A DNA stretch of 40,122 nucleotides, taken from the NCBI GenBank assembly GCA_022763285.1, contig JALEHB010000017.1, positions 1 to 40,122 of the forward strand, in the 5' to 3' direction. The notes under the pieces were generated by a model. The model saw nothing but the letters and a program-made list of their open reading frames with translations. It made no database searches and was not told the DNA's origin. How positions within the stretch are numbered: the stretch's first letter is position 1; every line of letters starts with the position of its first letter. Below are positions 8,697 through 16,469 of this stretch, in pieces. A program made the position numbers and the translations under genes. This stretch comes from Pseudomonadales bacterium (GTDB lineage Bacteria > Pseudomonadota > Gammaproteobacteria > Pseudomonadales > Pseudohongiellaceae).

Positions 8697-11171
8697 CTAG
8701 AAGTCATAACTGACCCGGACACCCATGGTCAGGGGTCGGGCGTAAGTGACCCGCTCGCGGTCGAACACGAAGGAGCGGGCAATCTCGGCGCGCTCATCAG
8801 TCAGGTTCTCGGCGAACAGCTCGGCCGACCACATGTCGGAACTGACTCCGGCGGTAAGCCCCCACATCGTCCAGCTGTCAATCAGGTCGCGATTGATGCT
8901 GATGATATCGCTCCAGGACTCATCGGAGTAAGTCACATGGGGCATGACATGGGCAGTCAAACCGGAATCAATGGTCCATTCGTATCGTGCCCGCAGATTG
9001 AATTGTACTTCCGGCGCAAAGGCCAGGGAGTCGCCCACCTGCACATCATTGGTTGGCGTGATAACCCGGGTGATTTCAGTATCCAGGAAGGAGAATGCAC
9101 CTACCACATTGAGTCCGGGCATGGACGGCGGCGCCCAGATGAAATCACCTTCCACACCGGTAACCTCGGCATCGGCCGCGTTATCCGAGAAGAACAGGTT
9201 GGTAATGCTCGGGTCGAAGATGGTGGTCTGCATCTGTTCAATCTCGGATGCGAAGATGGCACCGTTGAAGCGCAGGGTGTAGTCCAGCAGATCTACTTTC
9301 CAACCCAGTTCGATATTGGTCATGTCATCGGTATCGATGGCATAGGGAACGGTGAAGCTGCCATCAGGACTGACCGAGCCGCCCGGGCGATTGAGAATTC
9401 CCGGCCGGAAACCTTCGGAGTAAGTCGCATAAACCAGCTGATCCGGCGTGGGTGACCAGTTGACACCAAACTTGGTGATCACACCGTCGGTCTGGGCAGA
9501 CGCGGGATTCGGCGCGCTGAACAACTGGTCCAGATTGTTACCGGCATTATTGTCTTCGCTGGCACCAAAGTTACCAAAGGAGCCTGCTGCACTACCCTTC
9601 AGATCAACCTCGATATCGTACCAGCGTGCACCCAACAGAATGGAGAACTGGTCGCTGACATCGAAGGTTGCCTCGCCAAAGATACCCAATTGCTCATCGG
9701 GTCGATAGACATCGTTACGGAAGATGACACCTTCCGGCCACACCGCAGTGTCAGCCGCGGAAGAGCCCTGGGCCGAGTAGTTCGGGCCATAACCCACATT
9801 GCCATTAAAGGCGATTGCCTGCTCTGAACCAGGATAGGTGAAACTGTTCAGCTCGCGCAGATCCAGCTTGCTGTAGAAACCTCCAAAGGTTGCATGAATC
9901 GGACGGTCAGGATTAGTGGCAAAGCGCAGCTCATGGGATTGCACGTCAACACCGGTGGTACTGCTGACAAACAATTCAGGTGACTGACAGGTGCCGCTGG
10001 GATCACCGGAAGGATAGGTCACTGAACCATCACAAATGTAATAAGGCAGATACTGGCCTACAAACAGGTAATCGCTGTAGTCAACGATTTGCTCGGCATC
10101 ACGTTCGGTAAAGGCACCGGCGTAGACGGCTTCCAGTTCACCGATACGACCAGTCAGGGTCCAGTTGGTATTGTTGAAACCGTCTTCGAGGCGGTCATCG
10201 GAATAGCGCTGAATTTCCAGATCGCCAAGGTCAGGATCGGCAAAGAACACGCCATCGCTGTCCAATTGCTGGCTGGTATGGGAAACCAGTAACGACCAGT
10301 CAACATTGAACTCATACAGACCGGATACACGGATACCGGCATAGGTCAGGTCATTGAAGTTATCTTCAACACGATTGCCATTGTCGGCCTCAATAAAAGT
10401 GACATCGCTCAGGTCGGCCGTTGACTGGAATCCGGCTCGCCCTGCACTCACTGGCAGACCATTGGCGCGCACCGTACCTTCAGGCCGGAAACGCGCTGAC
10501 TCACGCGCAGTGCGGCTACCCTGGACATTGTCGATATAACCACCCTGGTTATCGACATAGGCCACTGCCCGCAGCGTAAACTGGTCGCTTACCGGAAAAT
10601 TGACCACTGCCTCGACGTTATTGCTCATCTCACCATCGGGGGTGAAGGAGGTGCCAAATTTCAGGCCTGCAGAATTGGCATTGGGATCCGGCTTGTTGGT
10701 AATCAGCCTGACGGTACCGGACTGGGAACTGGCGCCAAACAGGGTTCCCTGTGGGCCCGCCAGAACTTCGACCCGCTCCAGGTCGGCGGCATAGACATCC
10801 AGGTTACGACCAGGCTGGGCCAGGGGCTGCTCATCGAGATAGAAGGCCACGTTGGGAGACAGACCTGCTACACCGGCAACGGTGAGATTGGGAGTGGTTG
10901 AGGCTACACCACGAATATAGATGGTGTTTTGGCCAGGGCCACTGCCGCCAGCGGTCACGCCGGGCAGTTGCAACATATAATCTTCAAAATTGGTGACACC
11001 GGTTTGCTCCAGTGTTTCGGCGGTCAGTGCCGAGACGGCCACGGGAACATCCTGCAAGGATTCCGGTCGTTTGGTGGCGGTGACGACAACCTCTTCAATC
11101 TGGGCATGGGCGGTAAGGGAACTGGTGGATGCCAGGGCAATGGCAAGACAGAGTTGTTTTTTGCGAAACAT
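8697..11171 (-). CDS. TonB-dependent outer-membrane receptor (824 aa)
   Basis: Ligand-gated outer-membrane beta-barrel energised by TonB-ExbBD. The signal peptide is MFRKKQLCLAIALASTSSLTAHAQ. It is followed by a TonB box (IEEVVVTATKR), then a plug domain with VPVAVSALTAETLEQTG and DLERVEVLAGPQGTLFGAS, which is diagnostic for the family. The C-terminus ends in RVSYDF, the terminal-aromatic barrel signature. The plug sequence and the DEQPLAQPGRNLD segment resemble the large environmental group annotated as iron-complex-type receptors, but the substrate is unknown. It is divergent from a MarR-type regulator about 300 nt away, which may control it. A consensus -10 element lies upstream, and a strong terminator follows. 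Confidence 0.93.
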   Translation of the reverse strand: MFRKKQLCLAIALASTSSLTAHAQIEEVVVTATKRPESLQDVPVAVSALTAETLEQTGVTNFEDYMLQLPGVTAGGSGPGQNTIYIRGVASTTPNLTVAGVAGLSPNVAFYLDEQPLAQPGRNLDVYAADLERVEVLAGPQGTLFGASSQSGTVRLITNKPDPNANSAGLKFGTSFTPDGEMSNNVEAVVNFPVSDQFTLRAVAYVDNQGGYIDNVQGSRTARESARFRPEGTVRANGLPVSAGRAGFQSTADLSDVTFIEADNGNRVEDNFNDLTYAGIRVSGLYEFNVDWSLLVSHTSQQLDSDGVFFADPDLGDLEIQRYSDDRLEDGFNNTNWTLTGRIGELEAVYAGAFTERDAEQIVDYSDYLFVGQYLPYYICDGSVTYPSGDPSGTCQSPELFVSSTTGVDVQSHELRFATNPDRPIHATFGGFYSKLDLRELNSFTYPGSEQAIAFNGNVGYGPNYSAQGSSAADTAVWPEGVIFRNDVYRPDEQLGIFGEATFDVSDQFSILLGARWYDIEVDLKGSAAGSFGNFGASEDNNAGNNLDQLFSAPNPASAQTDGVITKFGVNWSPTPDQLVYATYSEGFRPGILNRPGGSVSPDGSFTVPYAIDTDDMTNIELGWKVDLLDYTLRFNGAIFASEIEQMQTTIFDPSITNLFFSDNAADAEVTGVEGDFIWAPPSMPGLNVVGAFSFLDTEITRVITPTNDVQVGDSLAFAPEVQFNLRARYEWTIDSGLTAHVMPHVTYSDESWSDIISINRDLIDSWTMWGLTAGVSSDMWSAELFAENLTDERAEIARSFVFDRERVTYARPLTMGVRVSYDF

Positions 11172-11471
11172 AGATTTCCTGTTGTGGGTTTCTGAAGAAT
11201 AATGTGGGTAAGCGCGGCATTATATATAGATATGAATGCTTTTTCATCCCGGCGAGCCCGGCAGACAGCGCCGAACCATGATATTTAACAATTATATTTC
11301 AATAGCTTACATAGCATCTTCGCCGAAAAAGCAGGTATCCGCTGTGATACATAGAGCATTTGCTCAGTTGTTATGTAAAGGGTTGAATGTTTCTGGCTCA
11401 GTCCTGAGTCAGTATTTCAAGGGATAATCAGGTGATAATGCGACTTTCACCGGGGACTATGGAGCTTGCCC
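11172..11471. other. Divergent intergenic region between receptor and MarR regulator
   Basis: About 300 nt, AT-rich relative to the rest of the window. It contains the receptor promoter, a short perfect palindrome CTCAG-TC-CTGAG (11397-11408), and a GATAAT hexamer (about 11434-11439) that could be the -10 element of the MarR gene. The palindrome is a candidate operator only. No gene is visible. Confidence 0.45.
11219..11247 (-). promoter_or_regulatory. Predicted sigma-70 promoter of the first TonB-dependent receptor
   Basis: On the minus strand a perfect TATAAT (11219-11224) is preceded by ATGAAA (11242-11247, 4 of 6 matches to TTGACA) with a 17-nt spacer. This places initiation about 40 nt before the receptor ATG. 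Confidence 0.6.
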
Positions 11472-11957
11472 ATGAAGGACTATGAAGAACTACTGGTGGC
11501 CCTGCGCCAGATTACTCGCGCCATCGATTTGCACTCCCGGCAATTATTGCGCGAAACCGGACTCACCACCTCGCAACTGCTGATTCTCCAGAACATCGCC
11601 CAGCATCAGCATGCCACCCCCACCGCCATTGCCCGGGATATCCATTTGTCCCAGGCCACGGTCACCAATGTCATCGCCCGCCTGGAAAGCAATGGCCTGG
11701 TGAGTCGGGAGAAATCCGCTGGCGACCGGCGTAGTACCGAGGTGCGGCTCACTGAGGCCGGGGCTGAGAAGATCGCCTCTGCGCCAGAACCCCTGCAGGC
11801 CGACTTTCTGGAGAACTTCCGCAAGCTGGAGCCCTGGGAAGCGAATATGATGCTGAGTTCGCTGCAGAGACTGGCGGCGATGATGAATGCTGAGGGGATG
11901 GATGCCTCGCCGATTTTGGCGGTTGGGGAGATTGTTGGGGGTGGGGGAAAGGAGTAG
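11472..11957 (+). CDS. MarR family transcriptional regulator
   Basis: 161-residue winged-helix DNA-binding protein, the usual MarR length. The recognition region is clear: TTSQLLILQNIAQH, then TPTAIARDIHLSQATVTNVI (helix-turn-helix), then LVSREKSAGDRRSTEVRLTEAG (the wing with the conserved DxR). The ATG at 11472 has GGAG (11461-11464) 7 nt upstream; an in-frame TTG at 11466 is less likely. MarR proteins are usually dimeric repressors of adjacent genes relieved by small ligands, and the divergent TonB receptor is the obvious candidate target. The sequence also resembles EctR-type regulators of compatible-solute genes, but no ectoine genes are present, so I do not use that name. The last 20 residues are glycine-rich and atypical. 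Confidence 0.9.
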   Translation: MKDYEELLVALRQITRAIDLHSRQLLRETGLTTSQLLILQNIAQHQHATPTAIARDIHLSQATVTNVIARLESNGLVSREKSAGDRRSTEVRLTEAGAEKIASAPEPLQADFLENFRKLEPWEANMMLSSLQRLAAMMNAEGMDASPILAVGEIVGGGGKE

Positions 11958-12203
11958 GTTTGGTTTGTCGCAGCTAATGCATGTGGGGCTACTATTGGTT
12001 TTGAGTATTTTTTGAATTCAGCACCGTAGCCGGTACTGGGGCTGCGGGAGGTCGGGCCCGCCTGCGGCGGGCTGCACCCGGCACGATTGATTCGGGGCAC
12101 CGCTTCGCGCTGCCTTAGAACAGAGCTCCTGGGATCGGCCGGGGGAGCCATTTAGATTGAACCCGCTTTGAACGGCGGTGCATCCGGGTAGATCGCTCGG
12201 CAC

Positions 12204-12289
12204 GATTGATTCGGAATTGAGCTAAGCTCAATTCCTCACCCCTTCGGGGCCGCGCTTTGCGCGGTCTGCGCCGCTGCGCGGCTTTCGAA
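12204..12289 (-). repeat. Hairpin-string element, copy next to tRNA-Arg
   Basis: Related to the copies near tRNA-Ser at 25.5-26.3 kb but flanked by tRNA-Arg T-arm sequence. Minus-strand order is TTCGAA, then the stems GCCGC-GCA-GCGGC, CCGCGC-AAA-GCGCGG, CCCC-GAA-GGGG and AATTGAGC-TTA-GCTCAATT, then CGAATCAATC. The last stem differs from the tRNA-Ser copies on both sides, keeping base pairing. The GGAGCGC stem found after the tRNA-Ser copies is absent here. Confidence 0.8.
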
Positions 12290-12321
12290 CGTGGCACGTG
12301 GAATCGGCCGGGGGAGCCATA

Positions 12322-12349
12322 AAAAAAGCCCGCCAAAGGCGGGCTTTTT
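12322..12349 (-). terminator. Terminator of tRNA-Arg(ACG)
   Basis: A perfect inverted repeat, AAAAAGCCCGCC/GGCGGGCTTTTT with a 3-nt loop, lies 3 nt past the tRNA CCA end. The T tract on the minus strand terminates the tRNA transcript; the symmetric A tract could also act on the other strand. Confidence 0.88.
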
Positions 12350-12352
12350 GTA

Positions 12353-12429
12353 TGGCGCACCCGGCACGATTCGAACGTGCGACCACCTGATTCGTAGTCA
12401 GGTACTCTATCCAGCTGAGCTACGGGTGC
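12353..12429 (-). tRNA. tRNA-Arg(ACG)
   Basis: 77 nt with encoded CCA. The acceptor stem is GCACCCG/CGGGTGC with discriminator G. The anticodon stem-loop CCTGA-CTACGAA-TCAGG gives anticodon ACG, normally edited to ICG, reading CGU/CGC/CGA. The T-arm is GCACG-TTCGAAT-CGTGC. It closely matches gammaproteobacterial argV-type genes. In E. coli these tRNAs lie next to serV and csrA; here the gene is about 13 kb from both. Confidence 0.97.
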
Positions 12430-12475
12430 TTGTTTGTTTTGGGGCGGCTCTGGGCTGCCCTGAAACGAGGGCGGT

Positions 12476-12481
12476 ATTATA
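12476..12481 (-). promoter_or_regulatory. -10 element of tRNA-Arg promoter
   Basis: A perfect TATAAT on the minus strand is followed by the GC-rich stretch ACCGCCC, the discriminator style typical of stringently controlled stable-RNA promoters. It lies about 47 nt before the mature tRNA 5' end. No good -35 hexamer is seen at 16-18 nt spacing. Confidence 0.55.
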
Positions 12482-12560
12482 GCGAAATTGCTGATTTTTC
12501 ATAGTCATAAATGACATGTTTGTCGCAGAGAGGTTTTCCCGGGGGGTTGGCTGTAATACC

Positions 12561-13154
12561 ATGGTTTGTATGATGTTTTTCAGAGTTAAAGCGCTTGTTT
12601 TGCTGGTCCTTGGGGGATTGCTCTTCTGCCCTGCCCTGTATGCTGACTATGAGGAAGGGGTTAATGCGGCTTTTGCCGGGGATTTTGACACTGCCTTCCG
12701 GGAATTCAGTCTGGCGGCCGAGGACGGGTTGATGATGGCTCAGTACAATCTGGCGATTCTGTATTTTACCGGCCAGGGTGTCGAGCGGGATATGGACCAG
12801 GCCTTCAGGTGGACTGAGGCTGCGGCGCAGCAGGGGCATAGTGATGCCCAGTACAATCTGGGCTCATTGTATCTGGCCGGTGACGGGGTGGCGCGGGATG
12901 CTGAACAGGCCGTGGCCTGGTTTGGCAAGGCGGCAAGGGCCGGGCATGCCAATGCCGCCTATGCGCTGGCCGATCTCTATCAGAAAGGTGATGACATTGG
13001 CCGGGACCGGATCACTGCCCATGCCTGGGCCAGCCAGGCGGTGTATAACCAGCACCCGGATGCGGAGCAGTTAAAGCAGGACATTGAAGGCAGACTCGAT
13101 GACGAGGAACTGAGTCAGGCGCGGCGCTTGTTTGCGCGCTGGCAGATACAATAA
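12561..13154 (+). CDS. Sel1-like repeat protein with signal peptide
   Basis: About 197 residues. It has a hydrophobic N-terminal signal (FFRVKALVLLVLGGLLFCPALYA), then DYEEGVNAAFAGDFDTAFRE and three Sel1-type repeats of about 36 residues (AQYNLAILYFTGQGVERD, AQYNLGSLYLAGDGVARD, AAYALADLYQKGDDIGRD). Such alpha-helical solenoids bind other proteins in the periplasm or envelope; no catalytic residues are expected. The start is uncertain. ATGs exist at 12516, 12561, 12570 and 12573, none with a good Shine-Dalgarno sequence. I prefer those from 12561 onward because they put the signal peptide at the N-terminus. The gene is divergent from tRNA-Arg, and its partner is not evident from the context. 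Confidence 0.8.
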   Translation: MVCMMFFRVKALVLLVLGGLLFCPALYADYEEGVNAAFAGDFDTAFREFSLAAEDGLMMAQYNLAILYFTGQGVERDMDQAFRWTEAAAQQGHSDAQYNLGSLYLAGDGVARDAEQAVAWFGKAARAGHANAAYALADLYQKGDDIGRDRITAHAWASQAVYNQHPDAEQLKQDIEGRLDDEELSQARRLFARWQIQ

Positions 13155-13372
13155 CAGCGCCAGCTACTCAGCGTTTATGTCGCCGACTCCTGCCTCTGTT
13201 TCATTGCTCTTTCCTATTCCCTACACCCCTGCTATCCCGATATCCTGATCTCTTCCTGTCTCCCCATCAAGTGCCATTGAGCTGCCACAATCCATTACTT
13301 GTCAGGTAATGGTTTCCATGAACTTGGAGCGCTACACTGCTTCCATCAATTGCCAGCAAGAGGACATGGCGT

Positions 13373-14152
13373 ATGGCGGCTGTAGGTACCCTGCTCAGTG
13401 AATTCCGCAAGCGCAAGCGCTTGTCGCAACTGGATCTGTCCCTGATGGCGGATGTGTCCTGCCGACATATCAGCTTTATTGAAACCGGGCGCAGCCAACC
13501 CAGTCGCGGCATGTTGCTGCGCCTGGCGGAAGTGCTCAATTTGCCCCACAAGGACAGCAATCTGTTATTGCATTGCGCCGGTTTCGCCGCCGCCTACAGC
13601 GATCTGGACCTGGAGTCTGAAGAACTGGCTAACATCCGCGCCGCTCTGCAGATGATGCTCGAAAACCACGAGCCCTACCCGGCCCTGGTCATGGATGGCA
13701 ATTACAATTTGCTGATGGCCAATGGCAGCCAGCAGAGGCTGTTGGCGATGATTGCCAGCCCGCCTGTGCAGCAACCACTGAATATGCTCGAAGCAGCCTT
13801 TCGTGATGACCTGTTCAAGCCCCTCATCGCCAACTGGGATGAAGTCGCCAGCCATTTGCTGCGCCGCCTGCGCAGACAACTACTGGCCTATGATACCGAG
13901 GCCCACAAACAGCTTTTTGATCATCTGCTTGAACTCGGCGCGCCCGAAGACTGGCAAACACCCACAGACAACAGCAATGACGGCCCGGTGCTCACTATTG
14001 ATATCAAGCTGGGGGGTCTGCAACTGAGCCTGTTCACCACCGTCAGCCAGTTCGGCACGGCGCTGGACATCGGCATGGAAGAAATCCTGATCGAAAGCTA
14101 CTTCCCTGCCAATGATCAGACCCGGGATTTTTTCCACAGTGCTCTGAATTGA
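13373..14152 (+). CDS. XRE-family regulator with MmyB-like ligand-binding domain
   Basis: 259-residue transcription factor. Residues about 5-60 form an XRE/Cro helix-turn-helix (LLSEFRKRKRLSQLDLSLMADVSCRHISFIETGRSQPSR). The remainder matches the MmyB-like PAS-type domain that often follows it (YPALVMDGNYNLLMANGSQQ is the typical start). In related proteins that domain binds fatty-acid-like ligands. AGAGGA (13359-13364) is 8 nt upstream of the ATG at 13373. The gene converges on a TonB-dependent receptor gene; no divergent target is adjacent, so the regulated gene is unknown. The stop codon lies inside the first unit of a 16-bp tandem repeat, so the last residues may be recently altered. Confidence 0.88.
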   Translation: MAAVGTLLSEFRKRKRLSQLDLSLMADVSCRHISFIETGRSQPSRGMLLRLAEVLNLPHKDSNLLLHCAGFAAAYSDLDLESEELANIRAALQMMLENHEPYPALVMDGNYNLLMANGSQQRLLAMIASPPVQQPLNMLEAAFRDDLFKPLIANWDEVASHLLRRLRRQLLAYDTEAHKQLFDHLLELGAPEDWQTPTDNSNDGPVLTIDIKLGGLQLSLFTTVSQFGTALDIGMEEILIESYFPANDQTRDFFHSALN

Positions 14153-14205
14153 CAGTGAACCGAATTGACAGTGAACCGAATTGATAGCGAACTGAATTGA
14201 TAGCG
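14146..14205. repeat. 16-bp tandem repeat, 3.75 copies
   Basis: The unit is GAATTGACAGTGAACC. Copies 1 and 2 (14146-14177) are identical; copy 3 and partial copy 4 carry shared changes (GAATTGATAGCG). The XRE-family gene's stop codon is in the first unit, and the array fills the space between the two convergent genes. Confidence 0.9.
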
Positions 14206-14218
14206 CCCGGGGTTGTAC

Positions 14219-16357
14219 TCAGAACGTGCCACGCAAACGCAACAGGAACTGACTGCCCCGTTCATCACAGCGCCGTTCAACTTCGCTGAGCTGGCCCGTA
14301 GCCAAACGGTCATCAAAGCGAAAGCGATCAATACACATACCCCGGTCGAGAATATTGTTCACTTCCAGCCTGGCCACCAGTCCCAGGCTGCCGATGGAAT
14401 TGCGCTCTATAAAAACCGACAAATCCTCACGGGCGTCAATATGGTCGATGCGGTTAATGTCATACAGGGGGCGGTTTCCCTGGGATGCCCCGAGATAGTC
14501 GATACCGTAGTTCAGATTGAGGGCGGTCAGGTCATGGCGCAAGCCCATGCTGTAATAACCCCGGTCATTGGGTACCAGGCGACGCTCGACACCACTGAAA
14601 GGATCTGTCACTTCTGAAGCACGCATCAGGGCAGCCGCCGATACCAGCAGATTGGGCGTGATGCGATAGCTGGAGTTGAGCTGCAGGGCCATCACCTCGC
14701 CATCGCCGATATTACCGGAGGCAGATTCCAGCGGGCCGCCCGGATCAGACACGTCGATGCGACCGATTGCGTCACTCACGTCCCAGTACCAGGCCCGTGC
14801 ATTGATCACTCCCCGGTTATCCGCAAAGCGGTAGTCCAGATTGGCACTGTAACGCCAGGATTGCTGCTGCCGCAGTTCCGGATTACCCGCCACAGTATCC
14901 CGGTCTTCATCGCGGGGATCGGTATTGGCGGCAAAATCGGCGAAGCTCAATTGCGCCACAAATTTTTCGATACTCAGTTGCAATTGCAGATTGGGCATAA
15001 TGTCGTAGCGGAAATCCACTTTCGGACGCAGGAAATTGAAATCGCGACTGCGCTGGACATCGCCAAACTGGGAGATCTCTGACACTTCATAAAGCAAGGT
15101 AGTTTCCAGCTTCATGGCCTCGTTCAGCTGCCAGTGATGCACCACAAAGCCTTCGTAACGCAATTCTTCAATGCGGGAGTTGGCATTGGGCACAGGCACA
15201 GACTGCAGCTCAGTACCGCCCGGTGGCAGGCGCGACAAGCCCAGTTCGGTCTCGAGAATGGTCTGGGCTCGCTCGAGGCCAAACTCCAGATCATGGCCAG
15301 CAGCAATAGGACGGGTATAGACGCCTCGATAGATGCGTTCCGTCTCGACAGTGTCATTACGTAGCAGCAAGTCTTGCAACAGGGTTTCAGTGTCGCCCTG
15401 CCCGGTCTGTACCCGGAATCGATTACGTTCGTTGTCAAAATCCTGCTGGTTGTTGATGGCCAGCAACTGTAATTGACTGTCATCATTCAGGCGCCAGTTG
15501 TAATCCGCACCCAGCTCCCAGTTACTGCGTTGGGCGGCGCTGAATTCCCGCTCGCGAAATACCGCCGGCGGTTGAAAGTCGTAGTCCAGAATTGTGCGCT
15601 CAAGCTGATTGGGAGGATCGGTCTCTTCCCATAGCAGGTTCAGGGTAAAATTCTGCGAGTCGGAAAAGGCCCAGTTCAGGTTGGAGTTGAAAATATCGTT
15701 CACCTGATCGGTGACTGTCCTGACCTGACGCAGATCATTGGGTGAAAAATCACCGATGCCGTTAACGCTTTCCTCGATACTGTCCACCACCCGGTAGGCA
15801 GGCGCACGCTCCAGACTGACACGGTAATCAAAATCATTGGCCGAGCCATTGAAGATCAGCGCGCCACCGGGTTCGGTATGGCCATCCTGGTAACGACTGA
15901 TGTCACCGGACACAGTCACGGACAACTCATTGCTGCTGAGGGTGACTACATTGACGATCTGCCCTTCATTGCGCACTCCGACCAGTTCTGTGGAAGTGCC
16001 GCGAATGATTTCTATATGGGAGACCTGCTCGAAGGAAATTCTGCTGAGCTGGGCGGTGGCATCATTATCCTTGCCACTGAGGCGTCGGCCATTGATCAGT
16101 ATGTTCTCGGCACTGCCAAGGCCGCGATTGTTCTGATTGCCTCCGCCGGAATCATCCAGGGCAATGGCGATACCGGGAATCCTGTCGATCATGTCGGCTA
16201 CTGTCACCGGATTCCACTGACTGAAATAGTCCGCCGGATAGCTGACTGTGCTCTGTTGCTGCGCTGCGAGCGGCAAACTCAGAAACAGGCCAATAACGAT
16301 GCCCGAAGAAACAAGCAGCCTCTTGCGGGCGCGGTCAGGAAATTCAGGTAACTTCAT
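14219..16357 (-). CDS. TonB-dependent receptor (712 aa)
   Basis: Outer-membrane transport receptor. The preferred ATG at 16357 gives a signal peptide (KRLLVSSGIVIGLFLSLPLAAQ); an ATG at 16393 adds 12 residues that would bury it. The plug is recognised by VADMIDRIPGIAIALDD, NILINGRRLSGKDNDATAQL and VSHIEIIRGTSTELVG. The rest is beta-strand-rich barrel ending in LLRLRGTF, a terminal aromatic. No clear TonB box is visible after the signal peptide, unlike the other two receptors here. It is about 110 nt downstream of the 1002-residue receptor on the same strand, but a terminator intervenes, so it probably has its own promoter. The substrate is unknown. Confidence 0.9.
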   Translation of the reverse strand: MKLPEFPDRARKRLLVSSGIVIGLFLSLPLAAQQQSTVSYPADYFSQWNPVTVADMIDRIPGIAIALDDSGGGNQNNRGLGSAENILINGRRLSGKDNDATAQLSRISFEQVSHIEIIRGTSTELVGVRNEGQIVNVVTLSSNELSVTVSGDISRYQDGHTEPGGALIFNGSANDFDYRVSLERAPAYRVVDSIEESVNGIGDFSPNDLRQVRTVTDQVNDIFNSNLNWAFSDSQNFTLNLLWEETDPPNQLERTILDYDFQPPAVFREREFSAAQRSNWELGADYNWRLNDDSQLQLLAINNQQDFDNERNRFRVQTGQGDTETLLQDLLLRNDTVETERIYRGVYTRPIAAGHDLEFGLERAQTILETELGLSRLPPGGTELQSVPVPNANSRIEELRYEGFVVHHWQLNEAMKLETTLLYEVSEISQFGDVQRSRDFNFLRPKVDFRYDIMPNLQLQLSIEKFVAQLSFADFAANTDPRDEDRDTVAGNPELRQQQSWRYSANLDYRFADNRGVINARAWYWDVSDAIGRIDVSDPGGPLESASGNIGDGEVMALQLNSSYRITPNLLVSAAALMRASEVTDPFSGVERRLVPNDRGYYSMGLRHDLTALNLNYGIDYLGASQGNRPLYDINRIDHIDAREDLSVFIERNSIGSLGLVARLEVNNILDRGMCIDRFRFDDRLATGQLSEVERRCDERGSQFLLRLRGTF

Positions 16358-16411
16358 TACTATCACCCGCCGGACTTGTCCGGGCTGAAGCATTTAAAGA
16401 CTCAAAGAAAA

Positions 16412-16448
16412 GAAAAATGCCAGACGCCCTGTTGAGGCGCCTGGCATT
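16412..16448 (-). terminator. Terminator of the 1002-residue TonB receptor gene
   Basis: On the minus strand the long stem AATGCCAG.CGCC/GGCG.CTGGCATT, with one unpaired or mismatched base and a 7-nt loop, is followed by TTTTTCTTTTC. It sits about 20 nt after the receptor stop. Confidence 0.85.
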
Positions 16449-16469
16449 GATGGCTTGCTCAAATCACAA

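Larger units (their letters stand above)
11958..12352 (-). repeat. Tandem tRNA-Arg-associated repeat units downstream of tRNA-Arg(ACG)
   Basis: No credible gene is present. Reading on the minus strand away from the tRNA, the first unit begins after the terminator with an inverted tRNA-3'-end-like sequence (ending ATGGCTCCCCC at about 12320). It continues with a T-loop TTCGAA (12284-12289), the hairpin string, and CGAATCAATCGTGCCG matching the tRNA-Arg T-arm and acceptor. A second, partly deleted unit starts 169 nt further on (at about 12151). It retains CGAATCAATCGTGCCGGGTG and ends in a GC-rich hairpin (12055-12071) resembling the tRNA terminator. The remaining 11958-12050 shows nothing recognisable. 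Confidence 0.75.

Noticed and set aside
12291-12482. Small plus-strand frame through the tRNA-Arg complement (GTIRTCDHLIRSQVLYPAEL)
   Set aside because: This peptide is the known artefact of translating the antisense of a tRNA gene.
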